Positions 10,950 through 23,134 of a stretch of 64,000 nt of DNA are shown in pieces. Origin of the DNA: Artemia franciscana. Its lineage: Eukaryota > Arthropoda > Branchiopoda > Anostraca > Artemiidae. The notes beneath the pieces are model-generated. The model did no database searches. It saw only the letters and a list, made by a program, of their open reading frames with translations, and was not told the origin of the DNA. Position 1 is the stretch's first letter, and each line of letters starts with the position of its first letter. Position numbers and translations under genes: made by a program. The DNA is taken from NCBI RefSeq assembly GCF_032884065.1, contig NC_088867.1, positions 45,757,453-45,821,452 of the forward strand, given 5' to 3'.

Positions 10950-11211
10950 TCTAACATTGATGTTAGAAAAAAATTTTACGTACCAAGCATGCAAACACTC
11001 GACAATTTATAATAAAACTCAAAATTATAAATATCTGTTATAAGGTTTTCGAATTACTTTAATCTATTGTCAAAATATATAGAAATATTTATGCAATTAC
11101 CAGTTTCTACATTTTTAGTTTCAGTTTGCTTTTCAGTTTAGTTTCATTTTTATATATATTTAAGATATAATCTGGCGTAACGGACAGACAACTTATTTTT
11201 ATATATATAGA

Positions 11212-12436
11212 TATATATATATTTGGTTTTAACTACGTAAAACTTGCGAATATACAACATTCTTTGCTGTCCCATTGTCTTTGCATATAAATAGATTGTT
11301 AGGTTTACCGACTCTTGAACATGCAACATATAATGGTCCATGGGAAAACAATCTGTATTAAGATCTATACCTCATGATTCTAATGATTGCCCTTGAGCTT
11401 TGTTGATGGTGATTGCTAATCGACCATTCCCTGTCCCGGTGTCCCGGTCGTCATTTATATCCCCCTGTTTCCCCCGGTGTCCCTGTTGTAGTTGTGTCCC
11501 TGTGTCCCGGTCGTCATTTATATTCCCTGTGTCCCGGTCGTCATTTGTATCCCGGTGTCCCGGTCTGTATATACATTCGTTTTTTAGTTTTGTTTTTCTC
11601 CTTTATTTTATCCTTTTTTTTTTCTTTTTTAGTTTATTTAGATTTTTAGATTTTTTAGTTTTTTTATTAGTTTTTAGTTTTTTTTTTTCTTTTTAGTTTT
11701 TTTGTAGTTTTTACCTTCTTTTTAGTTTTGTTAGTTTTTTTTTTTTACTTATGTCCTGGTCGTCATTTATACTCCCTGTGTCCCGGTGCTTTGTTGATTG
11801 CTAATCGAACATTCCTTTTGTCCTGGTCGCTTTCTCTTTGAGTGTCGTCATTTATTTTTTTCTTTTTTAGTTCTTTTAGTTTTTACCTTTTTTAGTTTTT
11901 TTTTAGTTTTTTAGATGAAATTTTTTTTTAGTTTTTTCCTTTTTTTCTTTTTAGTTTTTTATTGGTTTTTACCTTTATTTTAGCTTATTTTTCAGTTTTT
12001 TCCTTTTTTTAGTTTTTTTTATTTTTTATTTTTTTTAGTTTTTTACCTTTTTTTAGTTTTTTTATTTTTTTTAGTTTTTTAGCTTTTTTACTTTTTTTAT
12101 TAGTTTTTAGTTTTTTTTTGTAGTTTTTGCCTTTTTTTAGTTTTTCAGTTTTTTCAGAACATTCCTTTTGTCCTGGTCGCTTTCTCTTTGAGTGTCGTCA
12201 TTTATTTTTTTCTTTTTTAGTTCTTTTAGTTTTTACCTTTTTTAGTTTTTTTTAGTTTTTTAGATGAAATTTTTTTTTAGTTTTTTCCTTTTTTTCTTTT
12301 TAGTTTTTTATTGGTTTTTACCTTTATGTTAGCTTATTTTTCAGTTTTTTTCCTTTTTTTTTAGTTTTTTTTTATTTTTTATTTTTTTTAGTTTTTTACC
12401 TTTTTTTAGTTTTTTTAGTTTTTTTAGTTTTTTTAG
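11212..12436 (-). mobile_element. Non-autonomous Helitron fragment with captured minisatellite
   Basis: Bases 11226-11425, read on the minus strand, encode the end of a Pif1-like helicase (AITINKAQGQSLES, stop, then GIDLNTDCFSHGPLYVACSR). Bases 11430-11590 are a minisatellite of TGTCCCGGTCGTCATTTATA units. Bases 11590-12436 are (TTTTTTAG)n-type low-complexity filler with an internal duplication (11818-12120 versus 12160-12400). No 3' hairpin is present, so the fragment is truncated. It forms most of the spacer between the inverted copies A and B. Confidence 0.75.
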
Positions 12437-12437
12437 T

Positions 12438-13015
12438 ATAAGTTGTCTGTCCGTTACGCTAGATTATATCTTCTATATATATAAAAGAAAACAAACTAGA
12501 ATGTAAAAACTGGAAATTGCATAAATATTTCGAAATATTTTGACAATAGATAAAAGTAATTCGAAAAAGAAAAATGGTAAAAAACTAAAAAAAAACTAAG
12601 AGAAAAAACTAAAAAAAAAAAATTAAAAATTAAAAAAAGAAAAAACCTAAGGAAAAAACGTAAAAAAATAAAAAAGATAAAAAACTAAAAAAAAAAACTA
12701 AAAAAGCTAAAAACTAAAAAAAAGAAAAAACTAAAAAAAAAACTGGGAATTGCACAAATATTTCAATATATTTTGACAATAGATTAAAGTAATTCGAAAA
12801 CCTTGAAACAGATACCCCAAATTTGAGGTTTAATTTAAATTGTTGGAGCTTTAGCATGCTTGGCACGTAAAGATTTTTCCAAGTGTCAATGTTAGAATGA
12901 ACATTGAGAAATTGAAGAAAACAAATCAATAAAAAGAAGAAACTAAAAAAAGAAAAAACTAAAAAAGAAAAAAAACTAAAGAAGAAACTGTATCTATATA
13001 TATAAAAATCTATCT
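12438..13015 (+). mobile_element. Helitron 5' leader fragment, diverged
   Basis: It starts with TATAAGTTGTCTGTCCGTTACG, the Helitron 5' leader, and continues through A-rich (CTAAAAAA)n filler. Around 12745-12925 it matches the 5' untranslated leader of copy B at about 13125-13300. It stops before the coding start and is followed by a small repeated TATCTATATATATAAAAATC junction. Confidence 0.65.
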
Positions 13016-13316
13016 TCTATATATATAAAAATAAGTTGTCTGTCCGTTACGCCAGATTATATCTTAAATATATATAAAAATGAAACTAAACTGAAAAGCA
13101 AACTGAAACTAAAAATGTAGAAACTGGTAATTGCATAAATATTTCTATATATTTTGACAATAGATTAAAGTAATTCGAAAACCTTATAACAGATATTTAT
13201 AATTTTGAGTTTTATTATAAATTGTCGAGTGTTTGCATGCTTGGTACGTAAAATTTTTTTCTAACATCAATGTTAGAATGAACACTTAAAAATTGAAAAA
13301 CATTGAAAAAGGTAGA

Positions 13317-15627
13317 ATGTTACCAAAAAGCAAAACCAGGCTTGCGGTTCAAAGAGAAATGGCCGGATTAAGAATGTGCAATTTACGTCAACGAAGGCGT
13401 GTCGAGGAACTACCAGAGCAACGCGAAACCAGACTTGCTTCTGAAAGAGAAAGTAAAAAAAGAAGGCGTGCCGAGGAATCAAAAGAACAGCAGGGAAACA
13501 GGCTTGAGGCTGATAGAGAAAGTAAGAAAAGAAAGCGTGCCGAGGAATCAGAGCAATCTGAAAGTTATCGCCTGGCATTCAGGTACAACCCAGTCGATGA
13601 TTATAGCTTGAGTAGATGTGTTCAAATCGGGACAATGTCTAAAATTTGTCCCTATTGCAAGGCCTTGAAATTCAATGGTGAAACAATGGGAATGTGTTGC
13701 GCCTCAGGAAAAGTTAAACTTCCTCTATTGGCTGCACCACCAGAGCCATTGAAGACTTTCCTTACTGGAAATACGTCAGAATCTAAGCGTTTTTTGTCAA
13801 AAATCAGACAATACAACTCATGTTTCCAAATGACGTCGTTTGGAGCCCAAATCGAAAATCCAGATCAATTTATGTCTACTTTTAAAGTAAAAGGGCAAAT
13901 TTATCATAAAGCAGGGTCCCTTCTACCATTCTCAGGCGAGAATCATAAATTTTTACAATTGTACTTCATCAGTGATAGAAATTCTGAATTGAATGCACGT
14001 TGCGAAATTTCTCCCAACGTTGAAAGGACAATCGTTTCCCAATTGCAACATCTTTTCCACGAAAATAATAATTTAGTGCGTCTGTTCAAAACAGCCATCG
14101 ATTTGATGCCTACTGATACTCATAAAATTGTTATTTCCGCTGACAAAACGCCTCCTGGCCAACATGTGCGTAGATACAATGCTCCGACTATCGACGAAGT
14201 GGCAATCGTTATGGTCGGTGATCAGTTTTTACCTCGAGATATTATTCTACATAAGCGAAACGCTCAGTTGTTAAGAATTGCTGAAACTCATCGATGCTAC
14301 GATGCCCTACAATATCCTATCATTTTTTGGGATGGAGCCGACGGCTATCACTTTAATATTAAATTGATGAATCCAGCCACTAACAAAGAAATGAATAAGA
14401 AATGCAGTGCAATGCATTATTATTCCTATAGACTAATGATTCGGCAGGATGAAGAAAATTATATTTTAAAATGCCGTGAATTGTTTCACCAATTTGTCGT
14501 GGATATGTATGCTAAAATTGAATCAGAACGTTTGCTATATATCCGCCTGAATCAGACCAAGCTCCGCTCTGAACAATACATTCATTTGCGAGATGCAGTT
14601 ATAAATGACGGTAATACCACAAACGTTGGAAGATTAACAATTTACCTTCGTCATATGCTGGCAGTCCCCGTCATATGCATGAATATGCTCAAGATGCTAT
14701 TGCGTATGTTCGTCTCTATGGTCGTCCAGATTTATTTATTACATTTACATGTAATCAATCTTGGGACGAGATACTGCAGCTTTTACTTCAAGGACAATCG
14801 GCGGTTCATAGGCATGACATTACGGCACGTGTCTTCCGGCAAAAGTTGAAATCACTGATAAACTACCTTGTAAAAAATGAAGTGTTTGGGTCAGTGCGAT
14901 GCTGGATGTACTCAGTGGAATGGCAAAAACAAGGTTTGCCACACGCACATATACTAATCTGGCTACATAAAAAAATTACTTCAAACGAAATTGATGATGT
15001 GATTTCCGCTGAAATACCACTTAGTGCGATTCTCGCACCCAAAAATATAGACGTCCACGAAATCAACAATATTGTTTTGAACAAGATTCGAGACCAGGCA
15101 GTCCTTTACAAGTCAGTCGACACAGTTTTGGAACCAAATGAAGCGGTTAATTATCCATCTGAATTTTTAAATTCCATAGATCCTTCAGGGTTTCCACCAC
15201 ACGTGCTACAACTAAAAATAGGCGTACCAATAATACTTTTAAGAAATATCAACCCACCAAAGCTTTGCAATGGCACGCGACTTGCCGTAAAAAAAAAACA
15301 ATGGAAAACCTAATAGAGGCCACTATCTTGACAGGGCCTTATGAGGGTGAGGCTGTTCTTATTCCTCGCATTCCCATGATTCCAACGGATCTGCTTTTTC
15401 AATTTAAAAGATTGCAATTCCCAATTCGATTAGTATTTGCAATCACCATTAACAAAGCTCAAGGTCAATCATTAGAAAAATGTGGTATAGATCTTAATCC
15501 TGATTGTTTTTCCCATGGACAATTGTACGTTGCATGTTCGAGGGTCGGTAAACCTGACAATGTATTTATATGCAGCGACAATTGGACAGCGAAGAATGTT
15601 GTTTATTCGCAAGTTTTACGCAGTTAA
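13317..15627 (+). pseudogene. Helitron Rep-helicase pseudogene
   Basis: From the ATG at 13317 (MLPKSKTRLAV) the frame covers the basic repeat region, the CPYCKALKFNGETMGMCC block and Helitron_like_N. One T is missing near 14643 relative to copy A, which shifts the frame. The next frame carries GLPHAHILIWLHKK with the HUH (HAH) metal-binding pair near 14938-14960. Immediately after DVISAEIP (about 15020) the sequence jumps to LSAILAPKN and EINNIVLNKI, a helicase C-terminal region. The catalytic Tyr segment and the Walker A/B helicase motifs are therefore deleted. An A run near 15290-15300 shifts the frame again into IEATILTGPYEGEAVLIPRI and then INKAQGQSLEKCGIDL and HGQLYVACSRVGKP (helicase motifs V/VI), ending at TAA 15625-15627. 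It is dead by several lesions. Confidence 0.9.
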
Positions 15628-15639
15628 TTTGTATTGTAT

Positions 15640-15800
15640 CTATCTATATAAAAACGAGTTATGTGGATGCATGTTTGTTTGTTTGTAAAAAGAGCGTTTG
15701 TATATGACGTCATTATTAGTACATACGGCTTTGCATATGCACAGACAATGGGAAAGCCAAGAATGTTGTTTATTCGCAATTTTTGCGTAGTTTGAAACAC
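15640..15800 (+). repeat. Nested helicase-end fragment in Helitron 3' leader
   Basis: A second, diverged copy of the helicase C-terminal end (CAATGGGAAAGCCAAGAATG, then GTTTATTCGCAATTTTTGCG) sits between the ORF stop and the 3' terminal module. It is preceded by a sequence like the Helitron 5' end (TCTATCTATATAAAAACGAG). This suggests one Helitron ended inside another. Confidence 0.6.
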
Positions 15801-15987
15801 ATATATAAATCAATCTATATTCACAGGTGGGACACAGGGACACAACTACAATGGCGCATAACTAATATGGCGCGTAACGACTTACGCGCGCGGGGGGGCT
15901 TGGGGGGGCGCGAAGCGCCCCACCAACTAGGTGTTGGGGTGGCGCGAAGCGCCACCCCAACAGCTAGTGTATATATATATATATATA

Positions 15988-16560
15988 TCTATATATATAA
16001 AAATAAGTTGTCTGTGGATGGATGGATGGATGGATGTGTGGATGGATGTGTCAGGTGACGTCACCTGAAAAAACTGGATTAGGTGACGTCAAAACTGAAA
16101 AAACTAAAAAAAGGCAAAAACTACAAAAAAAACTAAAAACTAATAAAAAAAATAAAAAAGCTAAAAAACTAAAAAAACTATAAAGGTAAAAACCAATAAA
16201 AAACTAAAAAAAAAACTGAAAAAACTAAAAAAAGGCAAAAACTACAAAAAAAAACTAAAAACTAATAAAAAAAGTAAAAAAGCTAAAAAACTAAAAAAAC
16301 TAAAAAAACTAAAAAAAGGTAAAAAACTAAAAAAAATAAAAAATAAAAAAAAACTAAAAAAAAGGAAAAAAACTGAAAAATAAGCTAAAATAAAGGTAAA
16401 AACCAATAAAAAACTAAAAAAAAAGGAAAAAACTAATAAATGACGACACTCAAAGAGAAAGCGACCAGGACAAAAGGAATGTTCGATTAGCAATCAACAA
16501 AGCACCGGGACACAGGGAGTATAAATGACGACCAGGACATAAGTAAAAAAAAAAAAAACT
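15988..16560 (+). mobile_element. Helitron 5' half, truncated, head-to-tail with copy B
   Basis: It begins TCTATATATATAAAAATAA at 15988, only a (TA)n spacer after the CTAG of copy B. It has (GGAT)n GTGTG, the CRE-like palindrome at 16052-16067, long (CTAAAAAA)n filler and a short minisatellite piece. It ends in an A run without a 3' hairpin, where the next element begins. Confidence 0.75.
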
Positions 16561-16561
16561 A

Positions 16562-18038
16562 TCTATATATATAAAAATAAGTTGTCTGTGGATCTGTGGA
16601 TCGTGGATCAGGTGACGTCACCTGAAAAAACTGGATCAGGTGACGTCAAAACTGAAAAAACTAAAAAAAGGCAAAAACTACAAAAAAAACTAAAAACTAA
16701 TAAAAAAAATAAAAAAGCTAAAAAACTAAAAAAACTAAAAAAAGGCAAAAACTACAAAAAAAACTAAAAACTAATAAAAAAGCTAAAAAACTAAAAAAAC
16801 TAAAAAAAAGGCAAAAACTACAAAAAAACTAAAAACTAATAAAAAAAATAAAAAAGCTAAAAAACTAAAAAAACTAAAAAAACTAAAAAAAGGTAAAAAA
16901 CTAAAAAAACTAAAAACTAAAAAAAAACTAAAAAAGGTAAAAACTAAAAGAACTAAAAAAGAAAAAAATAAATGACGACACTCAAAGAGAAAGCGACCAG
17001 GACAAAAGGAATGTTCGATTAGCAATCAACAAAGCACCGGGACACAGGGAGTATAAATGACGACCAGGACACAAGTAAAAAAAAAAAATTAACAAAACTA
17101 AAAAGAAGGTAAAAACTACAAAAAAACTAAAAAGAAAAAAAAACTAAAAACTAATAAAAAAACTAAAAATCTAAAAATCTAAATAAACTAAAAAAGAAAA
17201 AAAAAGGAAAAAAATAAAGGAGAAAAACAAAACTAAAAAACGAATGTATATACAGACCGGTACACCGGGATACAAATGACGACCGGGACACAGGGAATAT
17301 AAATAACGACCGGGACACAGGGACACAACTACAACGGGGACACCGGGGGAAACAGGGGGATATAAATGACGACCGGGACAAAAAAACTAAAAAGAAATAA
17401 AAACTAAAAACTAATAAAAAAAACTAAAAAATCTAAAAATCTAAATAAGCTAAAAAAGAAAAAAAAAGGAAAAAAATAAAGGAGAAAAACAAAACTAAAA
17501 AACGAATGTATATACAGACCGGGACACCGGGATACAAATGATGACCGGGACCCGGGACACAGGGAATATAAATGACGACCGGGACACAGGGACACAACTA
17601 CAACGGGGACACCGGGGGAAACAGGGGGATGTAAATGACGACCGGGACACCGGGACAGGGAATGGCCGATTAGCAATCACCATCAACAAAGCTCAAGGGC
17701 AATCATTAGAATCATGAGGTATAGATCTGAATACAGATTGTTTTCCCATGGACCATTATATGTTGCATGTTCAAGAGTCGGTAAACCTGACAATCTATTT
17801 ATATGCAAAGACAATGGGACAGCAAAGAATGTTGTATATTCGCAAGTTTTACGTAGTTAAAACCATATATATATATATATATATCTATATTCACAGGTGG
17901 GACATAGGGACACAACTACAATGGCGCGTAACTATTATGGCGCGTAACGACTTACGCGCGCGGGGGGGCTTGGGGGGGGCGCGAAGCGCCCCCACCAACT
18001 AGGTGTTGGGGTGGCGCGAAGCGCCACCCCAACAGCTA

Positions 18039-18039
<1 letters not shown>
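16562..18039 (+). mobile_element. Non-autonomous Helitron, complete ends (1.48 kb)
   Basis: 5' TC is at 16562, with the palindrome at 16609-16624. Filler, two blocks of minisatellite (about 17245-17380 and 17500-17665), helicase-end fragment 17675-17862 and (TA)n follow. The 3' module is TCTATATTCACAGGTGGGAC, GGCGCGTAACGACTTACGCG, a first hairpin GGGGGCGCGAAGCGCCCCC and a second 29-nt hairpin. The end is CTAG at 18036-18039. It is nearly identical to 23135-24608. The helicase fragment has TTAGAATCATGA, giving a stop. Confidence 0.85.

Positions 18040-18126
<87 letters not shown>
18040..18126. repeat. (TA)n microsatellite between Helitrons
   Basis: About 87 bp of TA separates a plus-strand Helitron 3' end from a minus-strand fragment. 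Insertion between A and T makes TA tracts natural Helitron targets. Confidence 0.95.
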
Positions 18127-18129
<3 letters not shown>

Positions 18130-19350
18130 TTTAACTACGTAAAACTTGCGAATATACAACATTCTTTGCTGTCCCATTGTCTGTGCATATAAATAGATTG
18201 TCAGGTTTACCGACTCTTGAACATGCAACATATAATGGTCCATGGGAAAACAATCCGTATTCAGATCTATACCTCTTGATTCTAATGATTGCCCTTGAGC
18301 TTTGTTGATGGTGATTGCTAATCGACCATTCCCTGAGTCGCCATCGTCATTTATATATCCCCCTGTGCACCCCGGCGTCCCCTTTGTAGTTATGTCCCTG
18401 TGTCCCGGTCGTCATTTATATTCCCTGTGTCCCGGTCGTCATTTGTGTCCCGGTGTTCCAGTCTGTGATTTCTCTTTGAGTGTCCCGGGCGTCATTTATA
18501 TTCCTTGTGTCCCGGTGTCCCGGTCGTCATTTATATCCCCCTGTGCCCCCCGGCGTCCCCATTGTTGTTGTGTCCCTGTGTCCCGGTCGTCATTTATATT
18601 CCCTGTGTCCCGGTCGTCATTTGTATCCCGGTGTCCCGGTCTGTATATACATTCGTTTTTTAGTTTTGTTTTTCTCCTTTATTTTTTTCCTTTTTTCTTT
18701 TTTTTTCTTTTTTAGTTTATTTAGATTTTTAGATTTTTTAGTTTTTTTTATTAGTTTTTAGTTTTTTTGTAGTTTTTACCATTTTTTAGTTTTTTTAGTT
18801 TTTTTTTTTTTTTACTTATGTCCTGGTCGTCATTTATACTCCCTGTGTCCCGGTCGTCATTTGTGTCTCGGTGCTTTGTTGATTGCTAATTTATATTATA
18901 TTTATATTTATATTTTTTATATTTATTAATATTTTTTTAGTTTTCTTTTTCTCTTATTTTTCAGTTTTTTCCTTTTTTTTAGTTTTTTCTTTTTTAGTTT
19001 TTAGTTTTTTTTTGTTTTTTACCTTTTTTTAGTTTTTTAGTTTTTTAGTTTTTTAGCTTTTTTAGTTTTTTTTATTAGTTTTTAGTTTTTTTTTAGTTTT
19101 TGCCTTTTTTTAGTTTTTTCAGTTTTTTTTTAGTTTTTAGTTTTTTACCTTTTTTTTAGTTTTTTTTAGTTTTTTAGCTTTTTTAGTTTTTTTTCTTTTT
19201 AGTTTTTTTTGTAGTTTTTACCTTTTTTAGTCTTTTTTCTTCTTTTGTATTAGTGTGAAATAATTCAGACGTCATATGCGGACAAACACGACGTCACTCG
19301 ACAGACAGACAGACAGACATAACCCACAAACAACTTATTTTTATATATAT
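18127..19350 (-). mobile_element. Non-autonomous Helitron, minus, 3' module missing
   Basis: Reading the minus strand, the 5' end lies near 19350 (complement of ACTTATTTTTATATATAT), with CGACAGACAGACAG leader and GACGTC at 19268-19297. T-rich filler and minisatellite (18350-18655) follow, then the helicase end (18130-18310). It lacks the hairpin/CTAG terminus. Confidence 0.75.
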
Positions 19351-19707
19351 TTATTCATATTTTTTTAGTTTTCTTTTTCTCTTTTATTTTTCAGTTTTTT
19401 CCTTTTTTTTAGTTTTTTTTTTTTTTAGTTTTTAGTTTTTTTTAGTTTTTTACCTTTTTTAGTTTTTTTTAGTTTTTTAGTTTTTTAACTTTTTTAGTTT
19501 TTTTATTAGTTTTTATTTTTTTTTGTAGTTTTTGCCTTTTTTTATTTTTTTCAGTTTTTTTTTAGTTATTAGATTTTTACCTTTTTTTAGTTTTTTTTTA
19601 GTTTTTTAGCTTTTTTAGTTTTTTTTTCTTTTTAGTTTTTTTTGTAGTTTTTACCTTTTTTAGTTTTTTTCTTCTTTTGTAAATATATATCTATATCTAT
19701 CTATCTA
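19351..19707. repeat. Duplicated T-rich filler block
   Basis: The TTTTTTAG-rich block 19345-19680 repeats 18925-19258 with small length changes. Both end in GTAGTTTTTACCTTTTTTAG and CTTCTTTTGTA. No gene is present. Confidence 0.7.
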
Positions 19708-21456
19708 TCTATATATATAAAAATAAGTTGTCTGTGGATGGATGGATGGATGGATGTGTCAGGTGACGTCACCTGAAAAAACTGGATCAGGTGACGTCAA
19801 AACTGAAAAAACTAAAAAAAGGCAAAAACTACAAAAAAAACTAAAAACTAATAAAAAAAATAAAAAAGCTAAAAAACTAAAAAAACTATAAAGGTAAAAA
19901 CCAATAAAAAACTAAAAAAAAAACTGAAAAAACTAAAAAAGGCAAAAACTACAAAAAAAACTAAAAACTAATAAAAAAAGTAAAAAAGCTAAAAAACTAA
20001 AAAAACTAAAAAAAGGTAAAAAACTAAAAAAAATAAAAAATAAAAAAAACTAAAAAAAAGGAAAAAACTGAAAAATAAGCTAAAATAAAGGTAAAAACCA
20101 ATAAAAAACTAAAAAAAAAAAGGAAAAAACTAATAAATGACGACACTCAAAGAGAAAAAAAAGGCAAAAACTACAAAAAAAACTAAAAACTAATAAAAAA
20201 AATAAAAAAGCTAAAAAACTAAAAAAACTAAAAAAAGGCAAAAACTACAAAAAAAACTAAAAACTAATAAAAAAGCTAAAAAACTAAAAAAACTAAAAAA
20301 AAGGCAAAAACTACAAAAAAACTAAAAACTAATAAAAAAAATAAAAAAGCTAAAAAACTAAAAAAAACTAAAAAAACTAAAAAAAGGTAAAAAACTAAAA
20401 AAACTAAAAACAAAAAAAAACTAAAAAAGGTAAAAACTAAAAGAACTAAAAAAGAAAAAAATAAATGACGACACTCAAAGAGAAAGCGACCAGGACAAAA
20501 GGAATGTTCGATTAGCAATCAACAAAGCACCGGGACACAGGGAGTATAAATGACGACCCGGGGGAAACAGGGGGATATAAATGACGACCGGGACAAAAAA
20601 ACTAAAAAGAAAAAAAAACTAAAAACTAATAAAAAAACTAAAAAATCTAAAAATCTAAATAAGCTAAAAAAGAAAAAAAAAGGAAAAAAATACAAATGAC
20701 GACCGGGACACAGGGAATATAAATGACGACCGGGACACAGGGACACAACTACAACGGGGACACCGGGGGAAACAGGGGGATATAAATGACGACCGGGACA
20801 AAAAAACTAAAAAGAAAAAAAAACTAAAAACTAATAAAAAAACTAAAAAATCTAAAAATCTAAATAAGCTAAAAAAGAAAAAAAAAGGAAAAAAATAAAG
20901 GAGAAAAACAAAACTAAAAAACGAATGTATATACAGACCGGGACACCGGGATACAAATGACGACCGGGACCCGGGACACAGGGAATATAAATGACGACCG
21001 GGACACAGGGACACAACTACAACGGGGACACCGGGGGAAACAGGGGGATGTAAATGACGACCGGGACACCGGGACAGGGAATGGTCGATTAGCAATCACC
21101 ATCAACAAAGCTCAAGGGCAATCATTAGAATCATGAGGTATAGATCTGAATACAGATTGTTTTCCCATGGACCATTATATGTTGCATGTTCAAGAGTCGG
21201 TAAACCTGACAATCTATTTATATGCAAAGACAATGGGACAGCAAAGAATGTTGTATATTCGCAAGTTTTACGTAGTTAAAACCATATATATATATATCTA
21301 TCTATATTCACAGGTGGGACATAGGGACACAACTACAATGGCGCGTAACTATTATGGCGCGTAACGACTTACGCGCGCGGGGGGGCTTGGGGGGGGCGCG
21401 AAGCGCCCCCACCAACTAGGTGTTGGGGTGGCGCGAAGCGCCACCCCAACAGCTAG
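19708..21456 (+). mobile_element. Non-autonomous Helitron, tandem unit 1
   Basis: 5' TC is at 19708, with palindrome 19760-19775 and two hairpins near the end. CTAG is at 21453-21456. The internal minisatellite and the helicase fragment (about 21083-21279) carry the same stop as the other units. The next unit starts directly after this CTAG, with no flanking DNA. Confidence 0.85.
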
Positions 21457-23134
21457 TATATATATAAAAATAAGTTGTCTGTGGATGGATGGATGGATGT
21501 GTCAGGTGACGTCACCTGAAAAAACTGGATCAGGTGACGTCAAAACTGAAAAAACTAAAAAAAGGCAAAAACTACAAAAAAAACTAAAAACTAATAAAAA
21601 AAATAAAAAAGCTAAAAAACTAAAAAAACTATAAAGGTAAAAACCAATAAAAAACTAAAAAAAAAACTGAAAAAACTAAAAAAAGGCAAAAACTACAAAA
21701 AAAACTAAAAACTAATAAAAAAAGTAAAAAAGCTAAAAAACTAAAAAAACTAAAAAAAGGTAAAAAACTAAAAAAAATAAAAAATAAAAAAAACTAAAAA
21801 AAAGGAAAAAACTGAAAAATAAGCTAAAATAAAGGTAAAAACCAATAAAAAACTAAAAAAAAAAAGGAAAAAACTAATAAATGACGACACTCAAAGAGAA
21901 AAAAAAGGCAAAAACTACAAAAAAAACTAAAAACTAATAAAAAAAATAAAAAAGCTAAAAAACTAAAAAAACTAAAAAAAGGCAAAAACTACAAAAAAAA
22001 CTAAAAACTAATAAAAAAGCTAAAAAACTAAAAAGCGACCAGGACAAAAGGAATGTTCGATTAGCAATCAACAAAGCACCGGGACACAGGGAGTATAAAT
22101 GACGACCCGGGGGAAACAGGGGGATATAAATGACGACCGGGACAAAAAAACTAAAAAGAAAAAAAAACTAATAAAAAAACTAAAAAATCTAAAAATCTAA
22201 ATAAGCTAAAAAAGAAAAAAAAAGGAAAAAAATAAAGGAGAAAAACAAAACTAAAAAACGAATGTATATACAGACCGGGACACCGGGATACAAATGACGA
22301 CCGGGACCCGGGACACAGGGAATATAAATGACGACCGGGACACAGGGACACAACTCCGGTACACCGGGATACAAATGACGACCGGGACACAGGGAATATA
22401 AATGACGACCGGGACACAGGGACACAACTACAACGGGGACACCGGGGGAAACAGGGGGATATAAATGACGACCGGGACAAAAAAACTAAAAAGAAAAAAA
22501 AACTAAAAACTAATAAAAAAACTAAAAAATCTAAAAATCTAAATAAGCTAAAAAAGAAAAAAAAAGGAAAAAAATAAAGGAGAAAAACAAAACTAAAAAA
22601 CGAATGTATATACAGACCGGGACACCGGGATACAAATGACGACCGGGACCCGGGACACAGGGAATATAAATGACGACCGGGACAGAGGGACACAACTACA
22701 ACGGGGACACCGGGGGAAACAGGGGGATGTAAATGACGACCGGGACACCGGGACAGGGAATGGTCGATTAGCAATCACCATCAACAAAGCTCAAGGGCAA
22801 TCATTAGAATCATGAGGTATAGATCTGAATACAGATTGTTTTCCCATGGACCATTATATGTTGCATGTTCAAGAGTCGGTAAACCTGACAATCTATTTAT
22901 ATGCAAAGACAATGGGACAGCAAAGAATGTTGTATATTCGCAAGTTTTACGTAGTTAAAACCATATATATATATCTATCTATATTCACAGGTGGGACATA
23001 GGGACACAACTACAATGGCGCGTAACTATTATGGCGCGTAACGACTTACGCGCGCGGGGGGGCTTGGGGGGGGGCGCGAAGCGCCCCCACCAACTAGGTG
23101 TTGGGGTGGCGCGAAGCGCCACCCCAACAGCTAG
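21457..23134 (+). mobile_element. Non-autonomous Helitron, tandem unit 2
   Basis: It starts TATATATAAAAATAAG immediately after the CTAG of unit 1. The canonical TC is missing. Palindrome is at 21503-21518 and CTAG at 23131-23134. It differs from unit 1 mainly by deletion of filler at about 22033 and by an extra minisatellite block near 22355-22440, so length change is by repeat-array rearrangement. Confidence 0.85.

Larger units (their letters stand above)
9233..11211 (-). mobile_element. Helitron copy A, minus, chimeric 3' side
   Basis: On the minus strand the element begins at 11211 with TCTATATATATAAAAATAA GTTGTCTGTCC, the 5' TC terminus shared by every Helitron in this window. It runs through the Rep ORF to about 9299. 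There the coding sequence joins abruptly to another Helitron's 5' leader (AAGTTGTCTGTGTGTGGATC and the CRE-like palindrome at 9250-9265) and then to the gap. It is almost identical to copy B (13016-15967) over ~1.9 kb, in inverted orientation. Confidence 0.85.
13016..15967 (+). mobile_element. Helitron copy B, full length by its ends, internally deleted
   Basis: The 5' end is TC at 13016 (TCTATATATATAAAAATAA). The 3' end is hairpin GTTGGGGTGGCGC-GAA-GCGCCACCCCAAC at 15933-15961, two bases (AG), then CTAG at 15964-15967 followed by T. This fits the Helitron rule (5'-TC, hairpin, CTRR-3', insertion between A and T). The coding region is broken and internally deleted. A second helicase-end fragment at about 15735-15795 lies in the 3' leader, showing nesting or joining of elements. 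Confidence 0.9.

Noticed and set aside
17748..17871. Frame beginning MDHYMLHVQESVNLTIYLYA, recurring many times
   Set aside because: It is the +1 shadow of the helicase C-terminal end. The true frame reads HGPLYVACSRVGKP and ends at the natural stop.
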